Part shown: positions 8,130-17,465 of the stretch, piece by piece | How the letters are laid out: each line of letters opens with the position of its first letter | Position numbering within the stretch: position 1 is the stretch's first letter | Assembly: GCF_001493375.1 (NCBI RefSeq) | Contig: NZ_LN929755.1 | Location: 62,001 to 126,000, forward strand | Length of the DNA stretch: 64,000 nt | DNA from: Streptomyces specialis | Lineage (GTDB): Bacteria; Actinomycetota; Actinomycetes; Streptomycetales; Streptomycetaceae | Reading direction: 5' to 3' | Translations under genes and position numbers: made by a program | Notes under the pieces: model-generated | What the model was told of the DNA's origin: nothing | The model's input: the letters and a program-made list of their open reading frames with translations, nothing else | The model's database searches: none

Positions 8130-8704
8130 TCGAACGTGGGTTGCGCGGCCCATTCCGTGGCGTCCGCGAGGTGCGGGGGCGTGATGGCCGCCGCGCCACA
8201 GGTGTACGCGAGCCACAGCAGGTCGAGGTGGGCGAAAAAAGACTCGGTCCCGCAATCGACCCAGATGCGGAGATGAGCCGGAGCCGGCCTGGTGAGGTCC
8301 CACCAGGCCCAACCCCTCATCCCGAATTCAGGCTCAAATCTCGAGAGCCAGTCCGACAACATCCAGATGCCGCTGGTGCCCGGATGAGTCAGATAACGCT
8401 CGCGGCCAGAGACAGCGAAATCAGGCGCGTTCTCTGCTTTCCAGGTCGAGGCGCACGCGAACCATTCGGGGATTCCGGCAGTTGGCAGCGGCTCGTCGAA
8501 GGACGCGGTCATGGCGACATCCAGCGCGGCGTTCAGCACCTCGCGCATGCGCCGCGCATATTCCTCTTCGCCGACGGTGACCTGCACATCGAAGAAAGCC
8601 AGCTCCGGCACACCCGCATGATCTGCCGGACGGTGCGCGATCCTGCTTTTCTCCTGCGCGAGTTCTTCTTCATATTCCAGCATCGTGATCGCCCCTGCTC
8701 TCAA
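8126..8704 (-). CDS. Putative cognate immunity protein of the Rhs toxin
   Basis: 192 residues, family not recognised. It begins MRAGAITMLEYEEELAQEKS, is rich in Trp and acidic residues (MRGWAWWDLTRP, WVDCGTESFFAHLDLLWLAY) and has no signal peptide or membrane helix. The ATG overlaps the Rhs stop codon by four bases (ATGA), the classic toxin/immunity arrangement, so the function is inferred from position. Base composition is less GC-rich than in the Rhs body, as is the toxin tip, in keeping with a swapped cassette. Confidence 0.65.
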   Translation of the reverse strand: MRAGAITMLEYEEELAQEKSRIAHRPADHAGVPELAFFDVQVTVGEEEYARRMREVLNAALDVAMTASFDEPLPTAGIPEWFACASTWKAENAPDFAVSGRERYLTHPGTSGIWMLSDWLSRFEPEFGMRGWAWWDLTRPAPAHLRIWVDCGTESFFAHLDLLWLAYTCGAAAITPPHLADATEWAAQPTFD

Positions 8705-11700
8705 CCTGAGATGATCCTACCAGAGCCGGGAACGATAGCATTTTGGAAATCACCTAGCATGCTGCCCGGCAGGCCATACAGGTCCGTCCCCCGCGTCGGG
8801 TCGGAGATTTCCGGGCACACTCTCTTGAGTTCCCGCCACTCACTGTCCGTGAACATTTTCTGCCCATTTTCCAGAACAGGATTTTCTTGGGGAATCGCGG
8901 TCCGGCGTATCTGGTCGATAAATGAATCCTGGACATCAAAGGCAACGATCTCCCCTGCTCCATTACGGAAGTTGAGGGTGTGGGTGATATCGCCACTGAG
9001 GTTGACGTAGAGGTGCTGCCGACCACTGATGGTCACGTTGCCGTTGGCGTCCACGTGCATCCGCCGGCTCAGCCGGTGGTCGGTCTGCCTCCGGAACCCC
9101 GGGGTGGTGCCGGGGTGGGCCGCCAGGCCGAGCGGATCCGCCCACGTGAGCGGGTTGTGGACGTAGCCGTAGGGGTTCGGCGCGGGAGCCAGCCCCAGAG
9201 GGTCCGGGGTGACATAGCGACCGGTGTCCGGATCGTAGTGCCGGTGATAGTTGTAATGCCAACCGGTCTCCTCGTCGGCATACTGGCCCGGGAACCTCAG
9301 CGGCATTCCTGCAGAGTTTCCCGAGCCGGGAAGTTCGGCCCCCCAGACAGTGGCCCGGGAATGCCACACCACTCCGCCGTCGGCATCCACAAGCTGGGAA
9401 GGAGTGCCGATGAGATCGGTGACGATGGCGTAGAACCGGGTGTCGAACTCTTCTTGTTCGCTGCTCTCGGCCTGTATGACCGGGTGGGTGCCGTCGTATT
9501 CCCAGGTGATGCTGACCGGTCGGCTGCCTTCGGGGCCGGTGGTCGTCTGCTCGATGAGCGCGGCGTCATGCCAGGTGAAATCGACGCGCTGGAGAACGGT
9601 CACACCGTCATCGGCAAGCCGCAGTTTCGCCGAACGGCGACCGAACGCGTCGTACAGATAAATCCAGCGCGTTCCGTCGGGAGTGGTGACCGCGGACAAA
9701 CGGTCCTCCGCGTCCCATTCGTATCGCCATGTGCCCGGCTTCTTGGACAGCCTGGTCTTCTGCCGGAGCACGGTCCGCCCGGCCGTGTCGTACGCGTAAC
9801 GCACGGTTCCGGCCCCGGTCAGTCGCGTGCCGGTGTAGGTGCGTTCGCCGGTGGCCTCCGGGTTCTCCGGCCAGTGGGCCGTCACTTGATCGCCGGAGGA
9901 CGCGTAGGCGTACTCTTCGCCGCTTCGCGGCCCCGTCACCGCCGTCACCCGTCCGCTCGCCGTGAGAGCGAAGTCGGTCGTGACTCCCGATTCCGTCATC
10001 GAGCGCACATAGTGGTCCGCCCGGTAGGCATAGGAACGCTCGGTCGTGACCCTGCCCTGGGAGTTGGTCCCCAGGATGCCGGTGAGACGCCCTGCGGGGT
10101 CCCACTGCATGGTCATGGCAAGACTGTCCTGGACACGCCGGGAGATCTGCCGGCCCGCCGCGTCGTATCCGAAGACGACGTTCCAGCCGTCCATCGTCAA
10201 CGCCGACGCCCGGCCCGTCTCGTCATAAGTCCAGGCGCTGGTCCGGCCCGAGGGCGTCGTGCGGGTGAGGACCCGCCCGTTCTCGTCGTACGTCAGTCGC
10301 ATCGCACGGCCGTTGACGGATTCCATCGTCATGAGGCCACTGCGGTCGTACTCACGCACAAGGTCGGTACCCGGACTGGTCGCGCGCACGACACGACCCA
10401 GGAGGTCCCGGGTGAAGGTGACCACTTCGTCGCCGACGGTCTTCTCCGCGACGCGGCCCAGGACATCATGCCGGTAGGAGACCGTTTGTCCGGCCGCATT
10501 GGTGCGGGTGACGATCTGGCCGGCCGCATCGTGGACATACGTGGTCACGCGGCCGTCGAAGTCGCTCTGGGAGACCAGACGTCCCGCGGCATCGTAGGTG
10601 TAGTCCCAGGTCAGGCCGTCCGGGCGAACGACCTGGGTGAGCCGGAGTTCGGTGTCGCGCAGGAAGGCGTAGCGCACGCCATCAGGTCCGACTCGCCGCG
10701 TGGGGAGGTCGAACGCCCCGTAGTCGGTCGTGGAGACGGCACCGTTCTCATCGGTGCTCGTCAGGCAGTTCCCTTCGCCGTCCCAGGACCAGACGCGGAC
10801 TCCGCCGAGCGGATCGACCATGCGCCGGGGCTTGCCCTCGACAGTCCACTCCATGCGGGTGACCGCACCCAGCGGGTCGGTGATCTCCCTGACGCGGCCG
10901 AAGGCATCGCGCGCATAGCGAGTCACCTCGCCTTGGGGATCGATGACGGCCGTGGGCAGACCGGTGGCATCGCAGCGGACCCGCGTGGTCCTCCCCTGCG
11001 GGTCAGCGATGGTCGTCAGGCCACCATGGCGATCGTACGTGTAACGGGTCCGGTTCCCCGCGGGGTCGAGGAGAACTGTGCAGTTGCCGGCCGCATCGTA
11101 CGCCTGCCGCCACGTCGCCCCGTCCGGCTGGGTCACCTCGGTGGTCAGCCCGAGCTCGTTGTAGGCGATCCGCGTCGTCTGCCCGTCGGGCCTGACGACG
11201 GCGACCACGTCCCCATGGTCGTCGTGCTGGTACCGGGCCGTGCGGCCGAGGGGGTCGGTGATGGTGAGGGCGCGGTCGTAGCGGTCGAATTGCCGGTGGG
11301 TGGTGTTGCCGAGGGGGTCGGTTTGGGCGATGAGCTGGTAGCTGTCGTTGAACTGGTAGACCGTGGCGTGGCCGAGGGAGTTGATCGCTGTGGTGCGGTT
11401 GTTGTCGGTGTCGTAGGTGTAGCGGTATTCCAGGACGCGGTCGGTGCCGGTGGTGTATACGCAGCGGCCTTCCGTGTCGTACTCGTAGGAGTACCAGTAG
11501 CCGTTGCGGTCCTCCCACTTGGCCAGGCGGTGGTGGTCGTCGTAGGAGAACTTCAGTGGCAGGCCGGAGGAGTTGTAGACCTCGCAGAGCAGGCCGGCGT
11601 TGTCGTAGCCGTAGCGCAGGAGGACCGGCTGGTCGGGGTCGTTGAGCAGGCGCAGTTCGGTGACGCGGCCGTCCGTCGTGGTGATGCCGAGGTGGTAGCC

Positions 11701-13212
11701 GCCGTCGTGGATGACGTCGGTGGGTGCGCCGGTTTCGTCGTATGCGACGCGGATGCGGTTGGTGTTGCGGTCGGTGATCGCGGTCAGCGGCAGTTCGCTG
11801 CCGGGGCGGCCGGGGACGGCGGCGAAGTGCAGGGTGCGGCCGGTGTGGCGCTGGTGGATGGCCAGCGGGGTGCGGGGCTGCCCGTCCGAGGACAGGCGGG
11901 AGCGGGGGGGTTCGACCGGCATGGCCTGGTCGCCGGGGATGGGGCGCGGGTAGAGCAGGGTCAGGGCGTCGGCGGTGAACAGCCGGGCGCCGTACTCGTC
12001 CAGCACCAGGCGCTGGTCCAGCGTCGAGGCCCAGGAGGTGCCGAACCAGCGGCCCGAGCGGTAGCTGGAGATGTGGTGGCGTTCCAGGATCAGCGGCAGG
12101 ACACCGGGCAGTTCGACATCCGTCGCGGACATCACCAGCTCGCCGGTGGCCATGTCCACCGGGTCACCGCACAGGTTGCGCCCGTCCATCTCGGTGGCTT
12201 GCCGGCGGGTCTGCCGCCCCAGCCGCAACGCCCCTTGCCGCATGCCGCGCAGGCCGGTGGTGGCCAGGGAGCGTGCGCCTCGGGCGAGGCCGCCGAGGGT
12301 GGTCAGGCCCTTCATGCCGGGGATGCAGTCCAGGGCGGCGAACGCCACGTCCAGCAGGGTGGCCTGGCCTTTTGCGTATTTGACGAGGGTGTCGGCCAGC
12401 ACGATCAGCGCGGCGGCCAGTACGACCCAGGCCAGCGGCCCGCCGATGATCATCACCACAACGCCGAGGACGGCGACGATGATCTTGCATACCTCGACGA
12501 TGGTGTCCCAGTTGTCCTGGACCCACTTGAACGCCTTCTCCCACCACTTCCGGTTCTGGATACCAGCGTCCGACGCCTCATCGATCGCCGAAGCACACAC
12601 CCGCGCGCCATCCTCACGCAACCCGCGCGCCTGTTCGGCCAGTTCGCGGGCGGCGGCCAGATTGTCCTCGGCCGTCGCGACCCGGTCCCGCGCCGCCCCG
12701 GCAGCGGCGTCCGCCGCCTGCCGGTCCCGCACCGCGTTACGGACGTCCTCCTCCGACGGCGGCTCGGGCGCGTCCCCCTCCTCCTCCAGGCGTTCGGCCT
12801 CCTCCCCGGCCCGGGAGACCCAGTCCTCCGCGTCCGTCAACTGCGCCTGCGCGGCGGAAAGATCGGCCTGCGCGGCGATCGCGCGCTCCAGCGCGCGGTC
12901 CGCCATGCCCTGCGCGGTCTGCAACTCCGGCCAGTACCGCGCCAGCGCGTCCGCCGCCATGTCGTACGACGTCTGCAACTTGGTCAGGTTCTCCGGCACC
13001 CCGTCGAACTCGCTGCGGAACGCGGTCGCCGACAACCCCGACCAGTCCGCCACCGCACGGTCCGACGCCATCCCCCGGATCCTGCCGAGAGCTTCACCGA
13101 CATCGTCCGCGAACGTCTGCAGCTCCTCCGCCAGTTCACGGACCTCGTCCGGATTCCCCGGCGTCGGATCCGAGTCCATGTCCAGCGGACTCCAGTCAGA
13201 AGGACGCGCCAT
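8701..13212 (-). CDS. Rhs/YD-repeat polymorphic toxin
   Basis: 1503-residue toxin. Order: an N-terminal WXG-like helical region with WSGLSATAFRSEFDGVP (about 55-75); an Ala/Glu-rich coiled coil (110-205); a hydrophobic stretch (VCKIIVAVLGVVVMIIGGPL, about 240-275); the DUF6531-type entry CGDPVDMATGELVMSATDVE (about 350); long YD repeats (about 480-1260); the Rhs core end YDPDTGRYVTPDPLGLAPAP and NPYGYVHNPLTWADPLG (about 1340-1385); then a ~120-residue variable tip ending IVPGSGRIISG. The tip has YVNLSGDITHTLNFRNGAG and DPTRGTDLYGLPGSM; I do not recognise its activity. GGGGGA seven bases upstream supports the ATG at 13212. Export is probably through the type VII (Esx) route, inferred from the N-terminus. 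Confidence 0.92.
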   Translation of the reverse strand: MARPSDWSPLDMDSDPTPGNPDEVRELAEELQTFADDVGEALGRIRGMASDRAVADWSGLSATAFRSEFDGVPENLTKLQTSYDMAADALARYWPELQTAQGMADRALERAIAAQADLSAAQAQLTDAEDWVSRAGEEAERLEEEGDAPEPPSEEDVRNAVRDRQAADAAAGAARDRVATAEDNLAAARELAEQARGLREDGARVCASAIDEASDAGIQNRKWWEKAFKWVQDNWDTIVEVCKIIVAVLGVVVMIIGGPLAWVVLAAALIVLADTLVKYAKGQATLLDVAFAALDCIPGMKGLTTLGGLARGARSLATTGLRGMRQGALRLGRQTRRQATEMDGRNLCGDPVDMATGELVMSATDVELPGVLPLILERHHISSYRSGRWFGTSWASTLDQRLVLDEYGARLFTADALTLLYPRPIPGDQAMPVEPPRSRLSSDGQPRTPLAIHQRHTGRTLHFAAVPGRPGSELPLTAITDRNTNRIRVAYDETGAPTDVIHDGGYHLGITTTDGRVTELRLLNDPDQPVLLRYGYDNAGLLCEVYNSSGLPLKFSYDDHHRLAKWEDRNGYWYSYEYDTEGRCVYTTGTDRVLEYRYTYDTDNNRTTAINSLGHATVYQFNDSYQLIAQTDPLGNTTHRQFDRYDRALTITDPLGRTARYQHDDHGDVVAVVRPDGQTTRIAYNELGLTTEVTQPDGATWRQAYDAAGNCTVLLDPAGNRTRYTYDRHGGLTTIADPQGRTTRVRCDATGLPTAVIDPQGEVTRYARDAFGRVREITDPLGAVTRMEWTVEGKPRRMVDPLGGVRVWSWDGEGNCLTSTDENGAVSTTDYGAFDLPTRRVGPDGVRYAFLRDTELRLTQVVRPDGLTWDYTYDAAGRLVSQSDFDGRVTTYVHDAAGQIVTRTNAAGQTVSYRHDVLGRVAEKTVGDEVVTFTRDLLGRVVRATSPGTDLVREYDRSGLMTMESVNGRAMRLTYDENGRVLTRTTPSGRTSAWTYDETGRASALTMDGWNVVFGYDAAGRQISRRVQDSLAMTMQWDPAGRLTGILGTNSQGRVTTERSYAYRADHYVRSMTESGVTTDFALTASGRVTAVTGPRSGEEYAYASSGDQVTAHWPENPEATGERTYTGTRLTGAGTVRYAYDTAGRTVLRQKTRLSKKPGTWRYEWDAEDRLSAVTTPDGTRWIYLYDAFGRRSAKLRLADDGVTVLQRVDFTWHDAALIEQTTTGPEGSRPVSITWEYDGTHPVIQAESSEQEEFDTRFYAIVTDLIGTPSQLVDADGGVVWHSRATVWGAELPGSGNSAGMPLRFPGQYADEETGWHYNYHRHYDPDTGRYVTPDPLGLAPAPNPYGYVHNPLTWADPLGLAAHPGTTPGFRRQTDHRLSRRMHVDANGNVTISGRQHLYVNLSGDITHTLNFRNGAGEIVAFDVQDSFIDQIRRTAIPQENPVLENGQKMFTDSEWRELKRVCPEISDPTRGTDLYGLPGSMLGDFQNAIVPGSGRIISG

Positions 13213-13604
13213 GTGCATTTCCCCCAGCCACCGCGTGCGTTGATCAGGGCAACGTTAAGCGAACGATCTTCCCCGTTCGACAGCGGTCCTGTCACAGATC
13301 CTGGACAGACCGGAACCCGCACACAGTCGCAACGCGAAGCAAACCGGCCCATGCACGGCAAGCCACCCAGCGGAAAGCCCCGCCCGCCCGGGAACGAAGG
13401 AAAGACGGACGGGCGGAGCCATGGTGATGCCCTCACCGCATAACGCGGCACCCAGCCAAGGGCGGACCAGGCCCGGAGCATCGAGCCCGTCGGCTCAGGA
13501 ACGTGGCACGTCTGCCACTGCTCGGGCACACCCGGTCGGAACACCACCGGCCCACACGCGGGACTGTCAGCTACCCCGGTCGTGTGGGAGTCGGCAGAAC
13601 GGGA
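13213..13604. other. Intergenic stretch upstream of the Rhs gene
   Basis: About 390 bases with no supported gene. The end next to 13212 must hold the Rhs promoter and ribosome site. The open frames on either strand lack coding character. Confidence 0.5.
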
Positions 13605-14021
13605 CTACGTGCGGTCCCCGCCGCGAGCCGCGGTCAGGATGGGCAGCCAGCGCGCCGCTATCGCCACCAGCCGGCGGCCCAGTGATCGCATCGCTCTCCG
13701 GCCCGACCGCCGGAGCCCCCCACGCGGCCGGGCGTGGGCGCGGGGTGAACGAGCCTGGTCGGGGCGTTTCACCCGGGCGACCGGGAGTGCCGGATCGACG
13801 CGCCAATGCCGCTGTGACGTCACGACGAACTGACTGTGTTCCAACCCGAGCCACCGCGTATGGTCAAGTGCCCACATGCCCACCGGCTTCGGGTCGTTGT
13901 CCGACAGCGGTGATCCCGCACCGCACCGCAGGCACCGTGCCCCGTAGAGGCCGTCCGGCGCACATTCGGCACGTTCCGCGCTCACCACCCACTCGGCGCC
14001 CCTGATCACCGCATGGCTCAT
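13605..14021 (-). CDS. Small Cys-containing protein, DUF7848-like
   Basis: 138 residues. The first ~75 resemble the short actinobacterial DUF7848-like proteins: an ECAPDGLYGARCLRCG cysteine cluster, then GMWALDHTRWLGLEHSQFVV and a W residue near 73. The Arg-rich C-terminal half looks unstructured and may be poorly conserved. The ATG overlaps the stop of the preceding small gene (14018-14374) by four bases. Such genes usually sit with XRE regulators, as here; function unknown. Confidence 0.55.
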   Translation of the reverse strand: MSHAVIRGAEWVVSAERAECAPDGLYGARCLRCGAGSPLSDNDPKPVGMWALDHTRWLGLEHSQFVVTSQRHWRVDPALPVARVKRPDQARSPRAHARPRGGLRRSGRRAMRSLGRRLVAIAARWLPILTAARGGDRT

Positions 14022-14374
14022 GGCAGATCACCCCGTGTCAGCCGGGCACCTCTGCTTTCCGCGACCCGTAACACTCGGCACAGACACTGCGCGAGCTGCT
14101 TGGCCGCGAAGCGCAGGTGTTCGGCCGACATGGCGGGGTCGTCGAGTATCGACCGAAGGTGCCGCAACGCCTCGGCACCGGTGGCCAGTTGAATGGTCTC
14201 CGTCTGATCGGCCAACGACGCCAGTTCCCCGCCCTCGCCCTCCGGGGAGAGGAAGCAAGGACCACCGTCCTCGCCCGGCCACGGCAACAGCCGCGCGCCT
14301 TCGGGAGCCTGGCCCTGGCTGATCAACTCCATGAGCGGGGAAGCTTGAGCCTGCTCGCTGTTCCCCATGTCCAC
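14018..14374 (-). CDS. Hypothetical protein next to an XRE regulator
   Basis: 118 residues, not recognised. Sequence features are a polar N-terminus (SEQAQASPLMELISQGQ), an acidic middle (GEDGGPCFLSPEGEGGEL) and a helical C-terminal half (GAEALRHLRSILDDPAMSAE, HLRFAAKQLAQCLCRVLR). It starts 57 bases after the XRE gene ends and overlaps the DUF7848-like gene, so the three are probably one operon. It could be the partner of the XRE regulator, as in many Streptomyces regulator/small-protein pairs. Confidence 0.6.
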   Translation of the reverse strand: MDMGNSEQAQASPLMELISQGQAPEGARLLPWPGEDGGPCFLSPEGEGGELASLADQTETIQLATGAEALRHLRSILDDPAMSAEHLRFAAKQLAQCLCRVLRVAESRGARLTRGDLP

Positions 14375-14431
14375 CAGGGTCCTGGACCATGGCGGCGCCG
14401 CCCAGGGACGTAACGTCCCAGTTACGCCACG

Positions 14432-15646
14432 TTACTGCGCGACTCCCAGAAACTGTGCCAGCTTTCGCAGGCCCGGGGGGCGTGCGGGGCCGGCCCACAG
14501 GTCCGTCACGATGGCGACGGCCAGCGCGTGGTGTCGCATCCAGACGGGTGCGACCCGGCGCAAAGCTTCCAGGACCTTCACCGCCCCGGCCGCGTCTCCC
14601 ATGTCCGTGTGGGCCCGCGCCACGTCCAGCAGCAGCCAGGTACGCCATGACGGCGGCGTGTCCTGGCTGAGCCGCATCCCACGGGCGAGGCTCAGCGCTT
14701 CCTCCGGTCGGGCGTGCTGAACGGCCAGTCTCACGCGCTCGATCCGTACCGACGATCGGCTGAAGACGGACACCATCTTCCCGTTCACCGGGGGCGGAAG
14801 GGTGCTGAGCCGCCCGGCCGCACGCTCGGCGGTGGTCATCATGTCGCTGGCCTGGTCGTAGTCCCCGCTCCGGGCGGCGCTGGTGGCCGCCGACATGAGG
14901 AGACCGCCCCACACCCGGAGTCCCTCGGCCGTGTCACCGTGCGCGTTCTCGACCTGATCGGCAGCGGACACGGCCAGGCGTTCCGCGTCGTCCAGGCGAT
15001 TCTGACGCTGATATGCCCAGGCCACCGAGTTGCAGATCATCGGAGCGAGGAGGGGGTCGGAAGACGCCTGCGCGGCGTTCATGGCCCGCTCCAGGCTGAT
15101 CAGGGCCAGGTCGGTCTTCCCCATGCGAATGGCCAGATGGCCGGCGAGTTGCAGGGTCTTGGCCAAGGCCGCCTGCCCCTTGGCCCGTTCTTCGGCGCTG
15201 CCGACAGCGGCGGCGAGCTGGGCATCGGCGATGATGCCCGGCAACACCTGCATGAGCCTGTCGAACTCGGCGGCGTGGTAGAGGGTCCAGCCGTCGGTGA
15301 TCTCCGCGCGCAGCAGCCCGAGCGACAGCGTCTCCGCCCCGGTGGGCTCCGGCGGAGGAGCGAACAGGGGCGGCATGATGGCGCGGCGTACCGCTATCAA
15401 GGCCGGAGGTTCGGCGTCACCGTTCGACGGCACACCGGGCGGGTCGCCCAGCAGCGCGGTGACCTCCACTCCGAGCCCCCTGGCCAGGGCGTGCAAGGTG
15501 GGCAGCCGGGCGGAGTGCTTGCGTTTCTGTTCCAGCTTCCGGACCACATCCGCCGACACCCCGGACTTCGCGGCCAGCGCCTCTGGCGTGAGATCCGCCA
15601 GCCGACGCAACCGCGTCAGGCGGTCCCCCAGATGCTCAACTGCCAT
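14432..15646 (-). CDS. XRE-family regulator with TPR-like C-terminal region
   Basis: 404 residues. N-terminal helix-turn-helix about residues 5-65 (LGDRLTRLRRLADLTPEALA, then AKSGVSADVVRKLEQKRKHS). The C-terminal ~300 residues are an Ala/Leu-rich helical array with TPR-like repeats (LAIRMGKTDLALISLERAMN, VAWAYQRQNRLDDAERLAVS). Typical of Streptomyces regulators that may bind a peptide or small-molecule signal. First gene of a three-gene run; the region upstream contains a relic of the relB start. Confidence 0.85.
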   Translation of the reverse strand: MAVEHLGDRLTRLRRLADLTPEALAAKSGVSADVVRKLEQKRKHSARLPTLHALARGLGVEVTALLGDPPGVPSNGDAEPPALIAVRRAIMPPLFAPPPEPTGAETLSLGLLRAEITDGWTLYHAAEFDRLMQVLPGIIADAQLAAAVGSAEERAKGQAALAKTLQLAGHLAIRMGKTDLALISLERAMNAAQASSDPLLAPMICNSVAWAYQRQNRLDDAERLAVSAADQVENAHGDTAEGLRVWGGLLMSAATSAARSGDYDQASDMMTTAERAAGRLSTLPPPVNGKMVSVFSRSSVRIERVRLAVQHARPEEALSLARGMRLSQDTPPSWRTWLLLDVARAHTDMGDAAGAVKVLEALRRVAPVWMRHHALAVAIVTDLWAGPARPPGLRKLAQFLGVAQ

Positions 15647-15715
15647 GACACCGAGGCTACGCCCACCATGCCCGCCCCTGCCGCCGTCTGCTTTCCCGAG
15701 CCTGGCCCCGCGATT

Positions 15716-15772
15716 CCCCACCGCAGATCGATTGTTGCGAGGAATCAGAGACAACACGGTGACCGGCCCTGG
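15716..15772 (+). repeat. Decayed partial copy of the relB-like gene start
   Basis: This stretch shares CCCCACCGCAGA, then after a gap GAATCAGAGACAACACGGTG (one base different) and ACCGGCCC, with the antitoxin region at 16765-16855. The copy lacks about 35 bases including the start codon and ribosome site. The residues read LLRGIRDNTVTGP against LLQGIRDNTVTAP in the live gene. A dead partial duplicate. Confidence 0.75.
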
Positions 15773-15852
15773 ACGCGGGACGGTGTCTTCACGGTGCCGT
15801 CCAGGGCGTCATTCCGGTGACATTTCTCCGGATTGCTTCTACCGTGCCGTGC

Positions 15853-16611
15853 ATGAGCGCGACACCCAACTCCGCACTGAAGGCCGTCCGCATGGGCCTG
15901 TTGATGAGTCAGGACGACTTCGCCAAGGCACTGCGCGCGGCAGGTATCCCCGGAGCGTCGAAGCGGCTGGTGCAGCGCTGGGAGGCGGGGACGACCGGCA
16001 CTCCGCGCCCGACCCACGCCCGCGCGCTGGAGCAGGTGACCGGAGTCCCGATCGAAGTGCTCGGCTTCGCGACTCCCGTGCCCCTGGCCCGGGTGACCGG
16101 CGACGGACGGGGCGGGCACGACGTCGAGACCTCCCCGGAGGGCATCCCGGCCGCGGCGTCACCGGTCCCCCGGGCCCAGCCGTCCGCCGCGCCCCGCGCC
16201 CGCGCTAACTACTCCGGCATCTGGCTGTCGCGCTACGAGTACTTCAGCTCGGGACGCGGCGAGAAGCACACCGGCCTGCACCACGTGGTCGTGCTCCAGC
16301 ACGGCGGCAAGCTCACTGTCCGCAGCCTTCCCGGCTCGTCCGATTCCTCCCTGACGATCGACCTGGAGGTCGACGGCAAGGTGGCGACCGGTACGTGGTC
16401 GGAGCAGACCGCCCCCGACAGCTACTACCGGGGCGCCCGCTACCACGGCGCCATACAGCTCGTGATCGAGCTGACCGACCGGAGGATGTCCGGCAAGTGG
16501 GTCGGCTTCGGCAAGGAGTTCGACATCAACACCGGACCGTGGGAACTGGTCTTCCAGGACCCCTCGACCTCCAAGGCCACCATGCAGCAATACAACCGGC
16601 CCCCCACCTGA
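15853..16611 (+). CDS. XRE-type DNA-binding protein with C-terminal beta domain
   Basis: 252 residues. The N-terminal ~80 form a helix-turn-helix (LKAVRMGLLMSQDDFAKALR, KRLVQRWEAGTTGTPRPTHA). A Pro/Ala linker follows, then a C-terminal beta-rich domain from ANYSGIWLSRYEYFSSGRGE to GPWELVFQ with alternating hydrophobic residues, suggesting a small barrel that could bind a ligand. Divergent from the XRE gene at 14432-15646 and upstream of the toxin-antitoxin pair. Confidence 0.75.
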   Translation: MSATPNSALKAVRMGLLMSQDDFAKALRAAGIPGASKRLVQRWEAGTTGTPRPTHARALEQVTGVPIEVLGFATPVPLARVTGDGRGGHDVETSPEGIPAAASPVPRAQPSAAPRARANYSGIWLSRYEYFSSGRGEKHTGLHHVVVLQHGGKLTVRSLPGSSDSSLTIDLEVDGKVATGTWSEQTAPDSYYRGARYHGAIQLVIELTDRRMSGKWVGFGKEFDINTGPWELVFQDPSTSKATMQQYNRPPT

Positions 16612-16792
16612 CGGACAACGGACCGCACACAGCGGGCGAGTCCCGGGCTCCGCCCGCCAGGTGCGCGGATGTGTCGTGCCGCGCCCTGACGCATGCCTCC
16701 GCGCGCCCCTCCCGGAGAAGACCGGACACATCAACCGGGCCGCCGGCCGTGGGACGCTGAGCATCCCCACCGCAGACCACATGGAGCGCCCG

Positions 16793-17116
16793 GTGAACGA
16801 CGCCATCGCCGCCCTGTTGCAAGGGATCAGAGACAACACGGTGACCGCCCCGGACGGCAGCATGCCGGTCGGGGAGGCGGCCGGCCGCTTGGACGACCTC
16901 GTCGCCGAGGTCGCCGGGAAGCGGTATCGGATGGAGCTGAAATCCTTCGCCTCGCCGGACAACCCGTCGGCGCTGCTGGTCAGCGCCCAGGACTGGGAAG
17001 ACCTGCGCGACGCGCTGGCCCTCGCCCTGAACGAGATCTGCCGCCTCAACGGGGTCGAACCCACCTCGCACGAGGACTTCCTCGCCGAACTGCGCGGAGA
17101 GGGAACGGGCCCGTGA
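16793..17116 (+). CDS. Antitoxin of a RelBE/ParDE-type pair
   Basis: 107 residues, Phd/YefM-like in outline: an N-terminal part that would form the DNA-binding fold and dimer (VGEAAGRLDDLVAEVAGKRY), the ALLVSAQDWEDL motif of Phd/YefM proteins near residue 70, and an acidic C-terminal tail that would wrap the toxin. The GTG at 16793 has GGAG six bases upstream; an ATG twelve bases earlier has none. The stop overlaps the toxin GTG by four bases. Antitoxins of this type usually repress their own operon. Confidence 0.8.
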   Translation: MNDAIAALLQGIRDNTVTAPDGSMPVGEAAGRLDDLVAEVAGKRYRMELKSFASPDNPSALLVSAQDWEDLRDALALALNEICRLNGVEPTSHEDFLAELRGEGTGP

Positions 17117-17361
17117 GCGCGGTCGAGTGGTTACCGCAGGCCAAGACCGCCATGAAGCGGTACCGCCAAGACGACCCCAAAGGCATCGACATGGTGCTGG
17201 ACTCCGTGAACCTCCTGGCGAAGAACCCGCGCCCGGCCGGGGCCCATCCCTACGGGCCCGATCATTTGCGCATCCACGTGGGCCATTACCGGATCTTCTA
17301 CAGGATCAAGCAGAACAGGCCGGTCATCCTGGAGATTCAGACCGTGGGGCGCAGAAACTGA
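17113..17361 (+). CDS. RelE/ParE-superfamily toxin
   Basis: 82 residues with the fold pattern of RelE: WLPQAKTAMKRYRQDDPK helix, NLLAKNPRPAGAHPYGPD, then the beta strands HLRIHVGHYRIFYRIKQNRP and VILEIQTVGRRN. The R-HVGHYRIFYRI core is typical of ribosome-dependent RelE mRNA interferases. Starts at GTG in the antitoxin stop (GTGA). Confidence 0.88.
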   Translation: MSAVEWLPQAKTAMKRYRQDDPKGIDMVLDSVNLLAKNPRPAGAHPYGPDHLRIHVGHYRIFYRIKQNRPVILEIQTVGRRN

Positions 17362-17382
17362 TCCGGCGAACAGTCCTCGAAC

Positions 17383-17465
17383 TCAGTCGAGGAACAGGGT
17401 GGCCAGGTTCGGGAGGTGGTGGCGGGTTCGGGTTTCGTCGTGGGGGGGCCAGTTCTCGCCGAAGG
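17383..17465 (-). CDS. C-terminal fragment of a gene cut by an assembly junction
   Basis: The minus strand reads AFGENWPPHDETRTRHHLPN then LATLFLD and a TGA at 17385-17383. Everything before it (higher coordinates) is adapter sequence, so only the last ~27 residues are present. Family not recognised. Confidence 0.5.

Noticed and set aside
8980..13443. A 1487-codon open frame on the plus strand opposite the Rhs gene
   Set aside because: It is the antisense shadow of a high-GC gene: no ribosome site, composition dominated by Gly/Arg/Val/Pro, no domain. The minus-strand Rhs protein explains the region fully.
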